Positions 23,734-31,089 of a stretch of 40,290 nt of DNA are shown piece after piece. How positions within the stretch are numbered: the first letter of the stretch is position 1; each line of letters begins with the position of its first letter. Position numbers and translations under genes: made by a program. Below the pieces are notes generated by a model. It saw only the letters and a list, made by a program, of their open reading frames with translations. It had not been told where the DNA came from and did no database searches. Source of the stretch: Acidobacteriota bacterium (GTDB lineage Bacteria; Acidobacteriota; Vicinamibacteria; Vicinamibacterales; UBA2999); NCBI GenBank assembly GCA_016192845.1, contig JACPTI010000005.1:1-40290 (forward strand). Reading direction: 5' to 3'.

Positions 23734-24950
23734 CTCGTCCAACTGAAGACCTCATCGGCCGGCTCGGTCGCGCCCTGCACGGCCCGCAGCAACAGGCGCG
23801 CCGCCACGAAGGCGCCGGTGACGCTCACGGCCCGGCCCCCCAGCGCGAACAGGTGGTGCGGGAAGTTGCGGTGCGCGCCGATGTACATGAGGCCGTCCCC
23901 GGTTTCACCGTAGGGCGCGTCCCAGCCGTACTCAGGCTGCAGGCCGTAGATCGCCGGGTACATCGTCAATAACTCGTACATCAGCTCGTTCGTGCGCTGC
24001 ACGACCACCGCGGCCCGCTTCCGGTCGGCCGTCTCGCGCTGATCGCCGCCGATGACGAGGAGGCGATCGCCGCCGCTCCAGCGGACGTAACGCGGCGGCA
24101 CGTGGAGATCGGCGAGCGCCTCGCGCGGATCGCCGATCTGCCGCCGCATGCGCGCGGGCATCTTTTCCGTCAGCACGCCGTAGGCTTCCCGGCGCGTGAA
24201 ATGCCGCTGCAGCGCTTTGAACTCCACCGTCGCACTGCCCGTGGCGACGATCACCCGGCGCGTCCGGATCGTTTCTCCTTCGGCGATCACGTCGGCGTGC
24301 CTTCGCGTGAAGCGGACCTTCCTGACCCGCGAGCGCTCGAAGCAGGCCGCTCCGCGGCGTACGGCGGCCGTGGCGAGGCCGAGGCAGGCGCGGTACGGGT
24401 CGAGCGCGAAGCCGTCGTCCATCTTGAGCGCCCCGGAGGCCTCGAGCCGCGTCCGGCCCTGCACCTGCCGCTGGGTCAGCCACGCGACGTCGAGGCCGGC
24501 CTTCCGGCGCGCGTCGTACTCGCGCCGCAGCAGCTTCTCCTGCTCGCCGCGGGCCGCCGCCACGATCGTGTCGCGCGGCTCGAGGTGGCACTGCACGCGC
24601 AACCGGCGCAACAGCGCCGCCCCCTCAAGCGCGCCGCGGCGCCACGCCTCGAAGACGCAACGCGCCGCCCGGAGACCGTGCGTCGACGCCACCTCGCGGA
24701 ACGCCGGGCCGGGATCGGGCGTCAGCCATCCGGCATTCCCGGCCGTCTGCCCCTGGCCGAGTCGATCGCGCTCCAGCAGAATGGTCGTCAGGCCTGCCGC
24801 CGCGCACATGTAGGCGGCCGCACAGCCGGTCAACCCGCCGCCGACAATCACGACGTCGGCCGTACGGGCGTCGCGAAATCGCGGGAACGCGGGGACGCGC
24901 GAGGCGGGAAACTGGTGCGGCCAGGGGGAGGTGCCGTAGCGTGTGGGCAT
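23730..24950 (-). CDS. FAD-dependent oxidoreductase, DAO (glycine/amino-acid oxidase-like) family
   Basis: This 406-residue flavoprotein has an FAD-binding dinucleotide motif, ADVVIVGGGLTGCAAAYMC near residue 32, and ERDRLGQGQTAGNAGWLTPD typical of DAO proteins. A second FAD contact, RRVIVATGSATVEFKAL, lies mid-protein, and GLMYIGAHRNFPHHLFALGG near the C-terminus. The substrate is unknown. Its placement in one operon with bshB1 and bshA, coupled by a 4-base overlap, hints at a role in thiol or amine metabolism, but this is not established. The ATG shares one base with the stop of the upstream TfoX-like gene (TAATG). Confidence 0.82.
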   Translation of the reverse strand: MPTRYGTSPWPHQFPASRVPAFPRFRDARTADVVIVGGGLTGCAAAYMCAAAGLTTILLERDRLGQGQTAGNAGWLTPDPGPAFREVASTHGLRAARCVFEAWRRGALEGAALLRRLRVQCHLEPRDTIVAAARGEQEKLLRREYDARRKAGLDVAWLTQRQVQGRTRLEASGALKMDDGFALDPYRACLGLATAAVRRGAACFERSRVRKVRFTRRHADVIAEGETIRTRRVIVATGSATVEFKALQRHFTRREAYGVLTEKMPARMRRQIGDPREALADLHVPPRYVRWSGGDRLLVIGGDQRETADRKRAAVVVQRTNELMYELLTMYPAIYGLQPEYGWDAPYGETGDGLMYIGAHRNFPHHLFALGGRAVSVTGAFVAARLLLRAVQGATEPADEVFSWTR

Positions 24951-25366
24951 TATTTTCGCTTCCGGCCCAAGTCCCACCTCCCAACGCCACAACTCCCAAG
25001 CCAGGTTTGGGAAGTGGAATCTTGGGAGTTGGGAGTTGGCAGTTGGCGCTCGGCGATGTGTCGCGCGGCCACCTCGAGCACCGGCACGAGGCGGCGGGCG
25101 GCGGCGATCGAACGGGGACGGTACATCACCCACATGCCGAGCACGCGCCCGCGACGGCTGTAGGGCTCGCCACGCGTCCTGATCTCACGCTGCGCGACAT
25201 CGGGCGGCAGCCGGACGATGACCCCGTCCTCAATCAGGCAGACGAACAGCCGCCGGCCGACGTAGCCGGCCGGCAGTCCGAACATCTGCCCGAGGCGGAC
25301 GCCCCGGTGCTGCTCCACGAACTCGGTGAGAAACGCGCGAAGATCGGCGCGGAAGGGGATCGGCAC
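24950..25366 (-). CDS. TfoX N-terminal-domain-like protein with repeat-encoded C-terminus
   Basis: This 138-residue protein resembles TfoX/Sxy N-terminal domain proteins: MFGLPAGYVGRRLFVCLIED, then RTRGEPYSRRGRVLGMWVMY. The GTG at 25366 is the likely start, since TACAAT lies 8 bases before it, fitting leaderless transcription. The frame continues further upstream but over the divergent gene. The last 32 residues (QLPTPNSQDSTSQTW...GRKRK) are encoded by a TTGGGAG-type inverted repeat, so the natural C-terminus has been replaced or extended. Free-standing TfoX-N proteins have no settled function. It is the first gene of the FAD oxidoreductase-bshB1-bshA operon. Confidence 0.6.
   Translation of the reverse strand: MPIPFRADLRAFLTEFVEQHRGVRLGQMFGLPAGYVGRRLFVCLIEDGVIVRLPPDVAQREIRTRGEPYSRRGRVLGMWVMYRPRSIAAARRLVPVLEVAARHIAERQLPTPNSQDSTSQTWLGSCGVGRWDLGRKRK
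24965..25047. repeat. TTGGGAG-type inverted repeat in the 3' end of the TfoX-like gene
   Basis: The left part (CCCAAGTCCCACCTCCCAAC... AACTCCCAAG) and right part (CTTGGGAGTTGGGAGTTGG) are complementary, with a loop near 25000-25015. It is stop-free on both strands and is read through as the C-terminus of the TfoX-like protein. Confidence 0.8.
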
Positions 25367-25374
25367 GACGCGGA

Positions 25375-25394
25375 ATTGTACCTTGCCGCTAAGA
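25375..25394. promoter_or_regulatory. Back-to-back -10 boxes, TfoX-like gene and acylase gene
   Basis: TACAAT on the minus strand (25375-25380) and TAAGAT on the plus strand (25389-25394) lie 8 and 10 bases before the GTG at 25366 and the ATG at 25405. Only 38 bases separate the two start codons, so both transcripts would be nearly leaderless. There is no room for a conventional leader with a Shine-Dalgarno site. Confidence 0.5.
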
Positions 25395-25404
25395 TGGATC
25401 ACGC

Positions 25405-27888
25405 ATGCGGCGCCTCCTGCGCATTCTCGCGCTGATTCTCGTCGTGCTCCTCGCGGCGACCGCCGCCCTCGTCCTGTGGGGGCGCGCACAGCTCCACGGC
25501 AGTCTTCCTCTACTCGACGGTGAGCGGCGCGTTGCCGGTCTCTCGGCGCCTGTCGAGGTCACCCGCGATCGGCTTGGGATCCCTGCCGTTCGCGCCGCCA
25601 GCCGCGCGGACGCGGCGCGCGCCACCGGCTTTCTGCACGCCCAAGATCGCTTCTTCCAGATGGATCTCGCCCGCCGCCGCACCGCGGGCGAGCTGTCGGC
25701 GCTCGTCGGCGCGCGGGCGCTGGCGCTCGATCGGGAAATCCGTCTGCATCGCTTCCGCGCCGTGGCTCGCCGCACGGTGAGTCTCCTTGGCGCGGCCGAT
25801 CGCGCAATTCTCGACGCGTACGCAGCCGGCGTGAACGCGGGGCTCCAGGCGCTCGGTGCGCGGCCGTTCGAGTATCTCGTGCTGCGCCAGACGCCGGCGC
25901 CGTGGACGCCGGAGGACAGCGTGCTCGTGATCCTGTCGATGTACGTCACGCTGCAGGACACGGACGGCTCCTACGAAGCGACGCTGGCCACCATGCATGA
26001 CGTGCTGCCAGCGCCCATGGTGGAGTTCCTTGCCCCTCGCGGGTCCGAGTGGGACGCGCCGCTTGTCGGACCGTCCTTCGCCGTGCCGCCGATCCCCGGA
26101 CCCGACGTGTACGACTTGCGGGCGAGACGCAGTGGGAAGCCTCACCCGCCGCTCGAGAACGAGGAACGTCCCGACTTCGAACGCGTCGACTGGCGGTTGG
26201 GAATTGGGAATTGGGCCTTGGGAGTTCACGGCGGTGAGCACGAGGCGATTGGCAGCAACAGCTTCGCGGTCGCCGCGCCGCTTACCACAACGGGCGGAGC
26301 GCTGCTCGCCAACGACATGCATCTCAGCATCCGCGTGCCGAACACGTGGTACCGCGCCTCGCTCGAGTGGCCGGACAGCTCGGCGCCCGGCGCGCGGCAC
26401 CGGGTCACCGGCGTGACGCTGCCCGGCGTGCCCGCGATCGTGGTTGGCAGCAACGGCTACGTCGCGTGGGGATTCACGAACACGTACGCCGACTGGAGCG
26501 ACATCGTGCTGCTCGAGGTCGATCCGTCTCGCCCGAACGCGTACCGCACGCCGGACGGCTGGCGCGAGTTCGAGCGGCACGAGGAGGTGATCGAGGTTGC
26601 CGGCCAGCCGCCGCAGCGGCACGACGTGATGTGGACGATCTGGGGGCCGGTGCTCGGCCCCGATCATCGCGGGCGCCCGCGGGCGTACCGGTGGGTGGCG
26701 CACGCCGCCGACCGGCTGGCCGCCGCGATCACGCCGATGGAGTTGGCGCGCACGCTCAGCGAGGCCTTCGAGCAGGCGAACGGCATCGGCGCACCGGGCC
26801 AGAACGTCATCCTCATCGATCGTGACGGCGGTGTCGGCTGGACCGTGTATGGGTCGATTCCCCGCCGCGTCGGCTTCGACGGACGAATGCCGGCCTCGTG
26901 GTCGGACGGCGCGCGCCGCTGGGACGGCTGGTTGGACGACGCGGAGTATCCGAGGCTGATCGATCCGCCGAACGGCCGGCTGTGGACCGCGAACGCCCGG
27001 GTCGTCAACGGCCAGATGCTGGCGACGCTCGGCGACGGCAGCTACGAAATCGGATCGCGCGCGCGCATCATCCGCGATCGGCTGATGGCGCGCGATCGCT
27101 TCTCGCCGCGCGATCTGCTCGACATCCAGCTCGACACGCGCGCCGACTTCCTGGCGCGCTGGCGGACGCTGCTGCTCGACACGCTCACACCCGAGGCGAT
27201 CAGCGGGAACGCCGGGCGTGCGCTGTTTCGAGACATTCTCGAACGGGACTGGTCGGGGCACGCCGCGCCCCATTCCGCCGCGTACCGTCTGACGCGCGCG
27301 TTCCGCCAGCTGCTCTCGGACCGCGTCATTCGGTTCGTTCTCATCGAGTGCTACGAGGCGGACCGCTTCTTCGACTACACAACGGTCCGCCGCCGCGACG
27401 CGGCCATCTGGCGGCTCGTCACCGAGCGGCCGCCGCACCTGCTGGATCCGCGGTACGCCACCTGGCGCCACATGCTGCTCGAGGCGATCGACGACACGAT
27501 CGCGCAAGCGATGCGCGGTCGGCGCGGGACGCTCCGGGATCGGGTCTGGTCGGAATACAACGAGGTCGCGTACCGGCATCCACTGTCGGCCGCCATGCCG
27601 TTCATCGGCTGGTGGCTCGATATGCCGCTGGCGCCGGTGCCCGGCGACCTCTACACGCCGCGCGTGCACTGGGGGGCGATCGGCGCATCGGTGCGGATGG
27701 TCGTGTCACCAGGGCGTGAGGCCGACGGGATCATGCACATGCCAACGGGCCAGAGCGGCCACCCGCTCTCGCCCTTCTACGCGAACTCGCACCCGGCGTG
27801 GCTCGCGGGCGAGCCGACGCCGTTGCTGCCCGGCCCGGCGATCCATACGCTGAGGCTGACACCCCAGTCGGTAGCCGGTAGCCGGTAG
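25405..27888 (+). CDS. Penicillin acylase family (Ntn-hydrolase) protein
   Basis: This 827-residue precursor has an N-terminal membrane or signal segment (RILALILVVLLAATAALVLW). The alpha-chain pattern is RDRLGIPAVRAASRADAARA, FLHAQDRFFQMDLARRRTAG. The predicted autocleavage site is at AIG-SNSFAV, where Ser284 becomes the nucleophile at the start of the beta chain, followed by GALLANDMHLSIRVPNTWYR. WGFTNTYADWSDI, GQNVILIDRDGGVGW and the beta-chain C-terminal MVVSPGREADGIMHMPTGQS with GHPLSPFYAN are typical. The family cleaves amide bonds of beta-lactams, acyl-homoserine lactones or other N-acyl compounds; the substrate here is unknown. A repeat-encoded segment (residues about 264-274) lies in the spacer before Ser284, and the last codons (VAGSR, stop) come from a heptamer array. 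Confidence 0.9.
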   Translation: MRRLLRILALILVVLLAATAALVLWGRAQLHGSLPLLDGERRVAGLSAPVEVTRDRLGIPAVRAASRADAARATGFLHAQDRFFQMDLARRRTAGELSALVGARALALDREIRLHRFRAVARRTVSLLGAADRAILDAYAAGVNAGLQALGARPFEYLVLRQTPAPWTPEDSVLVILSMYVTLQDTDGSYEATLATMHDVLPAPMVEFLAPRGSEWDAPLVGPSFAVPPIPGPDVYDLRARRSGKPHPPLENEERPDFERVDWRLGIGNWALGVHGGEHEAIGSNSFAVAAPLTTTGGALLANDMHLSIRVPNTWYRASLEWPDSSAPGARHRVTGVTLPGVPAIVVGSNGYVAWGFTNTYADWSDIVLLEVDPSRPNAYRTPDGWREFERHEEVIEVAGQPPQRHDVMWTIWGPVLGPDHRGRPRAYRWVAHAADRLAAAITPMELARTLSEAFEQANGIGAPGQNVILIDRDGGVGWTVYGSIPRRVGFDGRMPASWSDGARRWDGWLDDAEYPRLIDPPNGRLWTANARVVNGQMLATLGDGSYEIGSRARIIRDRLMARDRFSPRDLLDIQLDTRADFLARWRTLLLDTLTPEAISGNAGRALFRDILERDWSGHAAPHSAAYRLTRAFRQLLSDRVIRFVLIECYEADRFFDYTTVRRRDAAIWRLVTERPPHLLDPRYATWRHMLLEAIDDTIAQAMRGRRGTLRDRVWSEYNEVAYRHPLSAAMPFIGWWLDMPLAPVPGDLYTPRVHWGAIGASVRMVVSPGREADGIMHMPTGQSGHPLSPFYANSHPAWLAGEPTPLLPGPAIHTLRLTPQSVAGSR
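26195..26226 (+). repeat. TTGGGAA/TTGGGAG repeat units inside the acylase gene
   Basis: The units GGTTGGGAATTGGGAATTGGG and TTGGGAG are read in frame as RLGIGNWALGV. They belong to the same low-complexity family as 22929-23005 and 24965-25047, here in one orientation only. They lie 9 codons before the predicted catalytic Ser284. Confidence 0.75.
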
Positions 27889-28027
27889 CGCCGGTAGCTG
27901 GTAGGGTGGCAGGCCGAGCTCGATGGCTACCGGCTACCACCTACCGGCTACCGGCTACCACCTACCGGCTACCGGCTACCACCTACCGGCTACCGGCTAC
28001 CACCTACTGGCTACCGGCTACCGGCTA
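27870..28027. repeat. Bipartite heptamer array joining the acylase and purK stop codons
   Basis: The left part (27870-27903) reads TAGCCGG on the plus strand and supplies the acylase TAG. After about 20 unrelated bases, the right part (27923-28027) reads CTACCGG/CTACCAC and supplies the purK TAG on the minus strand. Both halves are thus in stop orientation for the gene reading in. Together they form an inverted repeat between convergent genes. Several units in the right half carry CTACCAC. Confidence 0.95.
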
Positions 28028-29194
28028 GATGAGCAGCGCGTCGCGCGCGGCGATGACCCGTTCCTGCGCCCGCTGCACCGTGGGCGCCACCGCGGTGAGG
28101 TGCCCCATCTTGCGTCCGGCGCGCGGCTCGATCTTGCCGTAGAGATGCAGCTTCACCTCCGGGAAGCGGCACGCGGCCGCCCAGTTCGGCTCGCCGCCGA
28201 TCCAGAGGTCGCCCAGCAGGTTGGCCATCGCAGCAGGGCGCAGAATCTCGGCCGAGCCGAGCGGCAGCCCGCAGATCGCCCGCACCTGCTGCTCGAACTG
28301 GCTCGTCACCGCGGCGTCGATCGTGAGATGCCCGGAATTGTGCGGCCGCGGCGCCAGCTCATTGACGAGCAGCTCGCCGTCGGTGCTCACGAAGAACTCG
28401 ACGCACAGCACGCCGACGTACTGTAGCTCCTCGAGGATCGTGCGCGTGATCTCCGCGGCGCGGTCCGCGACGGCGGGCGTCACCGCCGCCGGCACGGTCG
28501 TCAGGTCGAGGATGTGATTGCGGTGGCGGTTCTCGAACGCCGGGAACTGGACGATCGATCCATCGACGCCGCGCGCCGCGACGACCGAGATTTCCGCCTG
28601 CAGGCTGATGAACTTCTCGACGACCGCCTCCTGATGGCCGATGGCGGTCCAGATGTCCTCGACGTCGGCGGGCGTCATCGCTTTGTGCTGCCCCTTGCCG
28701 TCGTAGCCGTACGCGGCGGTCTTGATCACAGCGGGCGTCCCGACCCGGGCGACCGCGTCCCACAGCTCGTCGAGCGTCGCCGCGGCGGCAAACGGTGCGG
28801 TCGGCACCCCCCGGTCGGCGAGGAACGTCTTCTCGCGCGCGCGCTGCTGTGCGGTGTGGAGCGCCACCGCCGACGGGCGCACCGGCACGACCGCCTCGAC
28901 GGCGTCAATGGCGTCGATCGGGACGTTCTCAAACTCGAACGTCACGACGTCCACACCGCGCGCGAAGGTGCGGAGCGCGTCCAGGTCCTCGTACGACGCC
29001 GTGACCTCGACGTCGGCGATCTGGCCGCCCGGCGAATCATCCTCGGATGAGAACGTATGGACGTGGTAGCCCATCCGTTGCGCGGCAATCGTGAACAACC
29101 GTCCAAGATGGCCGCCCCCAAGGACTCCCAGCACGGCGCCTGGCGCAATCACGCGCGCGTGGCCGGCGCCGCCGTGAGGCGAGGGCCGGCTCAC
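28025..29194 (-). CDS. purK: N5-carboxyaminoimidazole ribonucleotide synthase PurK
   Basis: This 389-residue ATP-grasp enzyme makes N5-CAIR from AIR, ATP and bicarbonate in purine synthesis. The N-terminal motif [20 protein letters not shown] leads the pre-ATP-grasp fold. [20 protein letters not shown] is PurK-specific. [16 protein letters not shown] is the ATP-binding loop, and [30 protein letters not shown] is represented by segments at about residues 265-295 with the metal-binding Glu and Asn. It starts with GTG in a GTGA overlap with purE. Its TAG stop is the first triplet of a heptamer array. Confidence 0.95.
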   Translation of the reverse strand: MSRPSPHGGAGHARVIAPGAVLGVLGGGHLGRLFTIAAQRMGYHVHTFSSEDDSPGGQIADVEVTASYEDLDALRTFARGVDVVTFEFENVPIDAIDAVEAVVPVRPSAVALHTAQQRAREKTFLADRGVPTAPFAAAATLDELWDAVARVGTPAVIKTAAYGYDGKGQHKAMTPADVEDIWTAIGHQEAVVEKFISLQAEISVVAARGVDGSIVQFPAFENRHRNHILDLTTVPAAVTPAVADRAAEITRTILEELQYVGVLCVEFFVSTDGELLVNELAPRPHNSGHLTIDAAVTSQFEQQVRAICGLPLGSAEILRPAAMANLLGDLWIGGEPNWAAACRFPEVKLHLYGKIEPRAGRKMGHLTAVAPTVQRAQERVIAARDALLI

Positions 29195-29673
29195 GGCAGC
29201 CGTTCCTGGCGAACCTTCTCGGTCTGCTCGCTCCGAAAGGCGCGGAGCTTCGCGCGCAGTTCGGGACGCGAATTCGACAGGATCGAGACAGCGAGCAGGG
29301 CGGCATTGGCCGCGCCGGCCTCTCCAATCGCCAGCGTGCCGACGGGGATGCCGCCCGGCATCTGCACGGTCGACAGGAGTGAGTCGAGCCCCTGGAGCAC
29401 GCTACGCATGGGTACCCCCAGGACCGGCACGACCGTGTGGGCGGCGATGACGCCCGCCAGGTGCGCCGCGCCGCCGGCCCCAGCGATGATCACCTCGATG
29501 CCGCGCGCTTCGGCGCCGCTCGCAAACTCAGCCGCCTGAACGGGCGTCCGGTGCGCCGAAACGATGTGCCGCTCGTGCGCCACCCCAAAACGGTCGAGCA
29601 TCTCGGAGGCATGCTTCATCGTGTCCCAGTCGGACGACGAGCCCATCACTACCGCGACAAGCGCTTGTGCCAT
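29191..29673 (-). CDS. purE: N5-carboxyaminoimidazole ribonucleotide mutase PurE
   Basis: This 160-residue class I PurE converts N5-CAIR to CAIR. Motifs: [20 protein letters not shown] at residues 8-27, [17 protein letters not shown] with the catalytic His, [20 protein letters not shown], and [20 protein letters not shown] with [12 protein letters not shown]. It is coupled to purK by a GTGA overlap, the standard pair. TAAAAT (29686-29691, minus strand) lies 12 bases before the ATG and is a plausible -10 box. Confidence 0.96.
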   Translation of the reverse strand: MAQALVAVVMGSSSDWDTMKHASEMLDRFGVAHERHIVSAHRTPVQAAEFASGAEARGIEVIIAGAGGAAHLAGVIAAHTVVPVLGVPMRSVLQGLDSLLSTVQMPGGIPVGTLAIGEAGAANAALLAVSILSNSRPELRAKLRAFRSEQTEKVRQERLP

Positions 29674-29739
29674 CAGAACGCGGAAATTTTACCCCAGCCC
29701 GACGCGCGCGCCGCGGTACACTCAGCCCGAGGCGCATTC

Positions 29740-31089
29740 ATGCGACTTCGCATCGCCCCGCTGCTCATTGCCGTCTGCTCGCTCCCCGTCAGCGGACAGG
29801 CGCCCGCCGTCCGGCCGCTCGAAGTGCCCTACGAACAGTTCACTCTGGCAAACGGGCTGACGGTGATCCTGCACCGCGACGCGAGCGTGCCGGTGGCCGC
29901 GGTCAACGTTTGGTACCACGTCGGCTCCGCCAACGAGCGGCCGGGCCGAACGGGGCTGGCGCACCTGTTCGAGCATCTGATGTTCGAGGGATCGGGCCAC
30001 GTTGCCGAGGGCGCGTTCGACACGCTGCTCGAGGCCGCGGGCGCCTCGAGCAACGGCTCGACCGACAACGACCGCACCAACTACTTCATCGACCTGCCGG
30101 CCAACGCGCTGGAGCTGGCGCTGTTCCTCGAGTCCGATCGCATGGGCTACCTGCTCGACACGATGACGCCGCAGCGCGTGGACGGCCAGCGGGAGGTGGT
30201 CAAGAACGAACGGCGGCAGAATCTCGAGAACCGCCCGTACGGGATGGCGTCGATCGAGTTGGATCGACTGCTGTGGCCTCCCGGTCATCCGTACAGCTGG
30301 CCGACGATCGGCTCCATGGAAGACCTCACGGCCGCAAGCCATGAGGACGTCATCGCATTCTTCAAGACCGACTACACCCCAAACAACGCGAGCCTGGTGA
30401 TCGCGGGCGACATCGACATCCCGCGGACGCGCGCGCTCGTCGAGAAGTGGTTCGGGGAGATCCCCCGTGGACCTGTCGTGCAGCCGGTGATGGCGCCGCC
30501 GGCCGTGCTGACCGAGGTCAAACAGCGCACGATCGCCGACCAGGTGCGGCTGCCGCGCCTCTATCTCGGCTGGCTGACGCCGCGCGCGTACGCGCCGGGG
30601 ACGGCGGCGCTCGACGTGGCGGCGGCGATGCTGACCAACGGCAAGAACTCACGGCTCTACAACCGGCTCGTGTACGAGACGCAGATGGCGCAGGACGTCA
30701 CGGCGGTGCAGCGGTCGGGCGCGCTCGGCAGCTCGTTTCTCATCGTCGCCACTGCACGGCCGGGCCGTACGGTGGCCGAGCTTCAGCAGGCGATTGACGA
30801 GGAGATCCAGCGACTGCGCCGCGAGCCTCCCCAGGCGCGCGAGATGCAGCGCGTAATCAATCAGATTCAGGCGTCGTTCTACCGCGCGATGGAACGCGTC
30901 GGCGGCTTCGGCGGGAAGGCCAATCAGATGAACGCCTACTACTTCGCGGGCGCGGGGCCGGATTTCTTCGCCGAGGATCTCGCGCGGTACACCTCGGTCA
31001 CGGCGGCCGACGTGCAGGCGGCCGTCCTGCGCTGGCTGCCGCCCGACCGCAGAGTGGAGCTGATTGTGGAGCCTGAGAAGGCGCAATGA
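29740..31089 (+). CDS. M16 family zinc peptidase, catalytically competent partner, exported
   Basis: This 449-residue pitrilysin-family protein has a signal peptide (MRLRIAPLLIAVCSLPVSGQ) and the inverted zinc motif HLFEH (His75, Glu78, His79) within RTGLAHLFEHLMFEGS. The third ligand is expected in the REVVKNERRQNLENRPYGM region. The C-terminal half has the second M16 domain with LPRLYLGWLTPRAYAPGTAA and NGKNSRLYNRLVYE. TACACT (29717-29722) 17 bases before the ATG is a possible -10. It overlaps the next M16 gene by ATGA, and the two should form a heterodimer in the periplasm. Confidence 0.92.
   Translation: MRLRIAPLLIAVCSLPVSGQAPAVRPLEVPYEQFTLANGLTVILHRDASVPVAAVNVWYHVGSANERPGRTGLAHLFEHLMFEGSGHVAEGAFDTLLEAAGASSNGSTDNDRTNYFIDLPANALELALFLESDRMGYLLDTMTPQRVDGQREVVKNERRQNLENRPYGMASIELDRLLWPPGHPYSWPTIGSMEDLTAASHEDVIAFFKTDYTPNNASLVIAGDIDIPRTRALVEKWFGEIPRGPVVQPVMAPPAVLTEVKQRTIADQVRLPRLYLGWLTPRAYAPGTAALDVAAAMLTNGKNSRLYNRLVYETQMAQDVTAVQRSGALGSSFLIVATARPGRTVAELQQAIDEEIQRLRREPPQAREMQRVINQIQASFYRAMERVGGFGGKANQMNAYYFAGAGPDFFAEDLARYTSVTAADVQAAVLRWLPPDRRVELIVEPEKAQ

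Noticed and set aside
25510..27669. 719-codon minus-strand frame opposite the acylase
   Set aside because: It is compositional shadow; the plus strand encodes a continuous Ntn-hydrolase.
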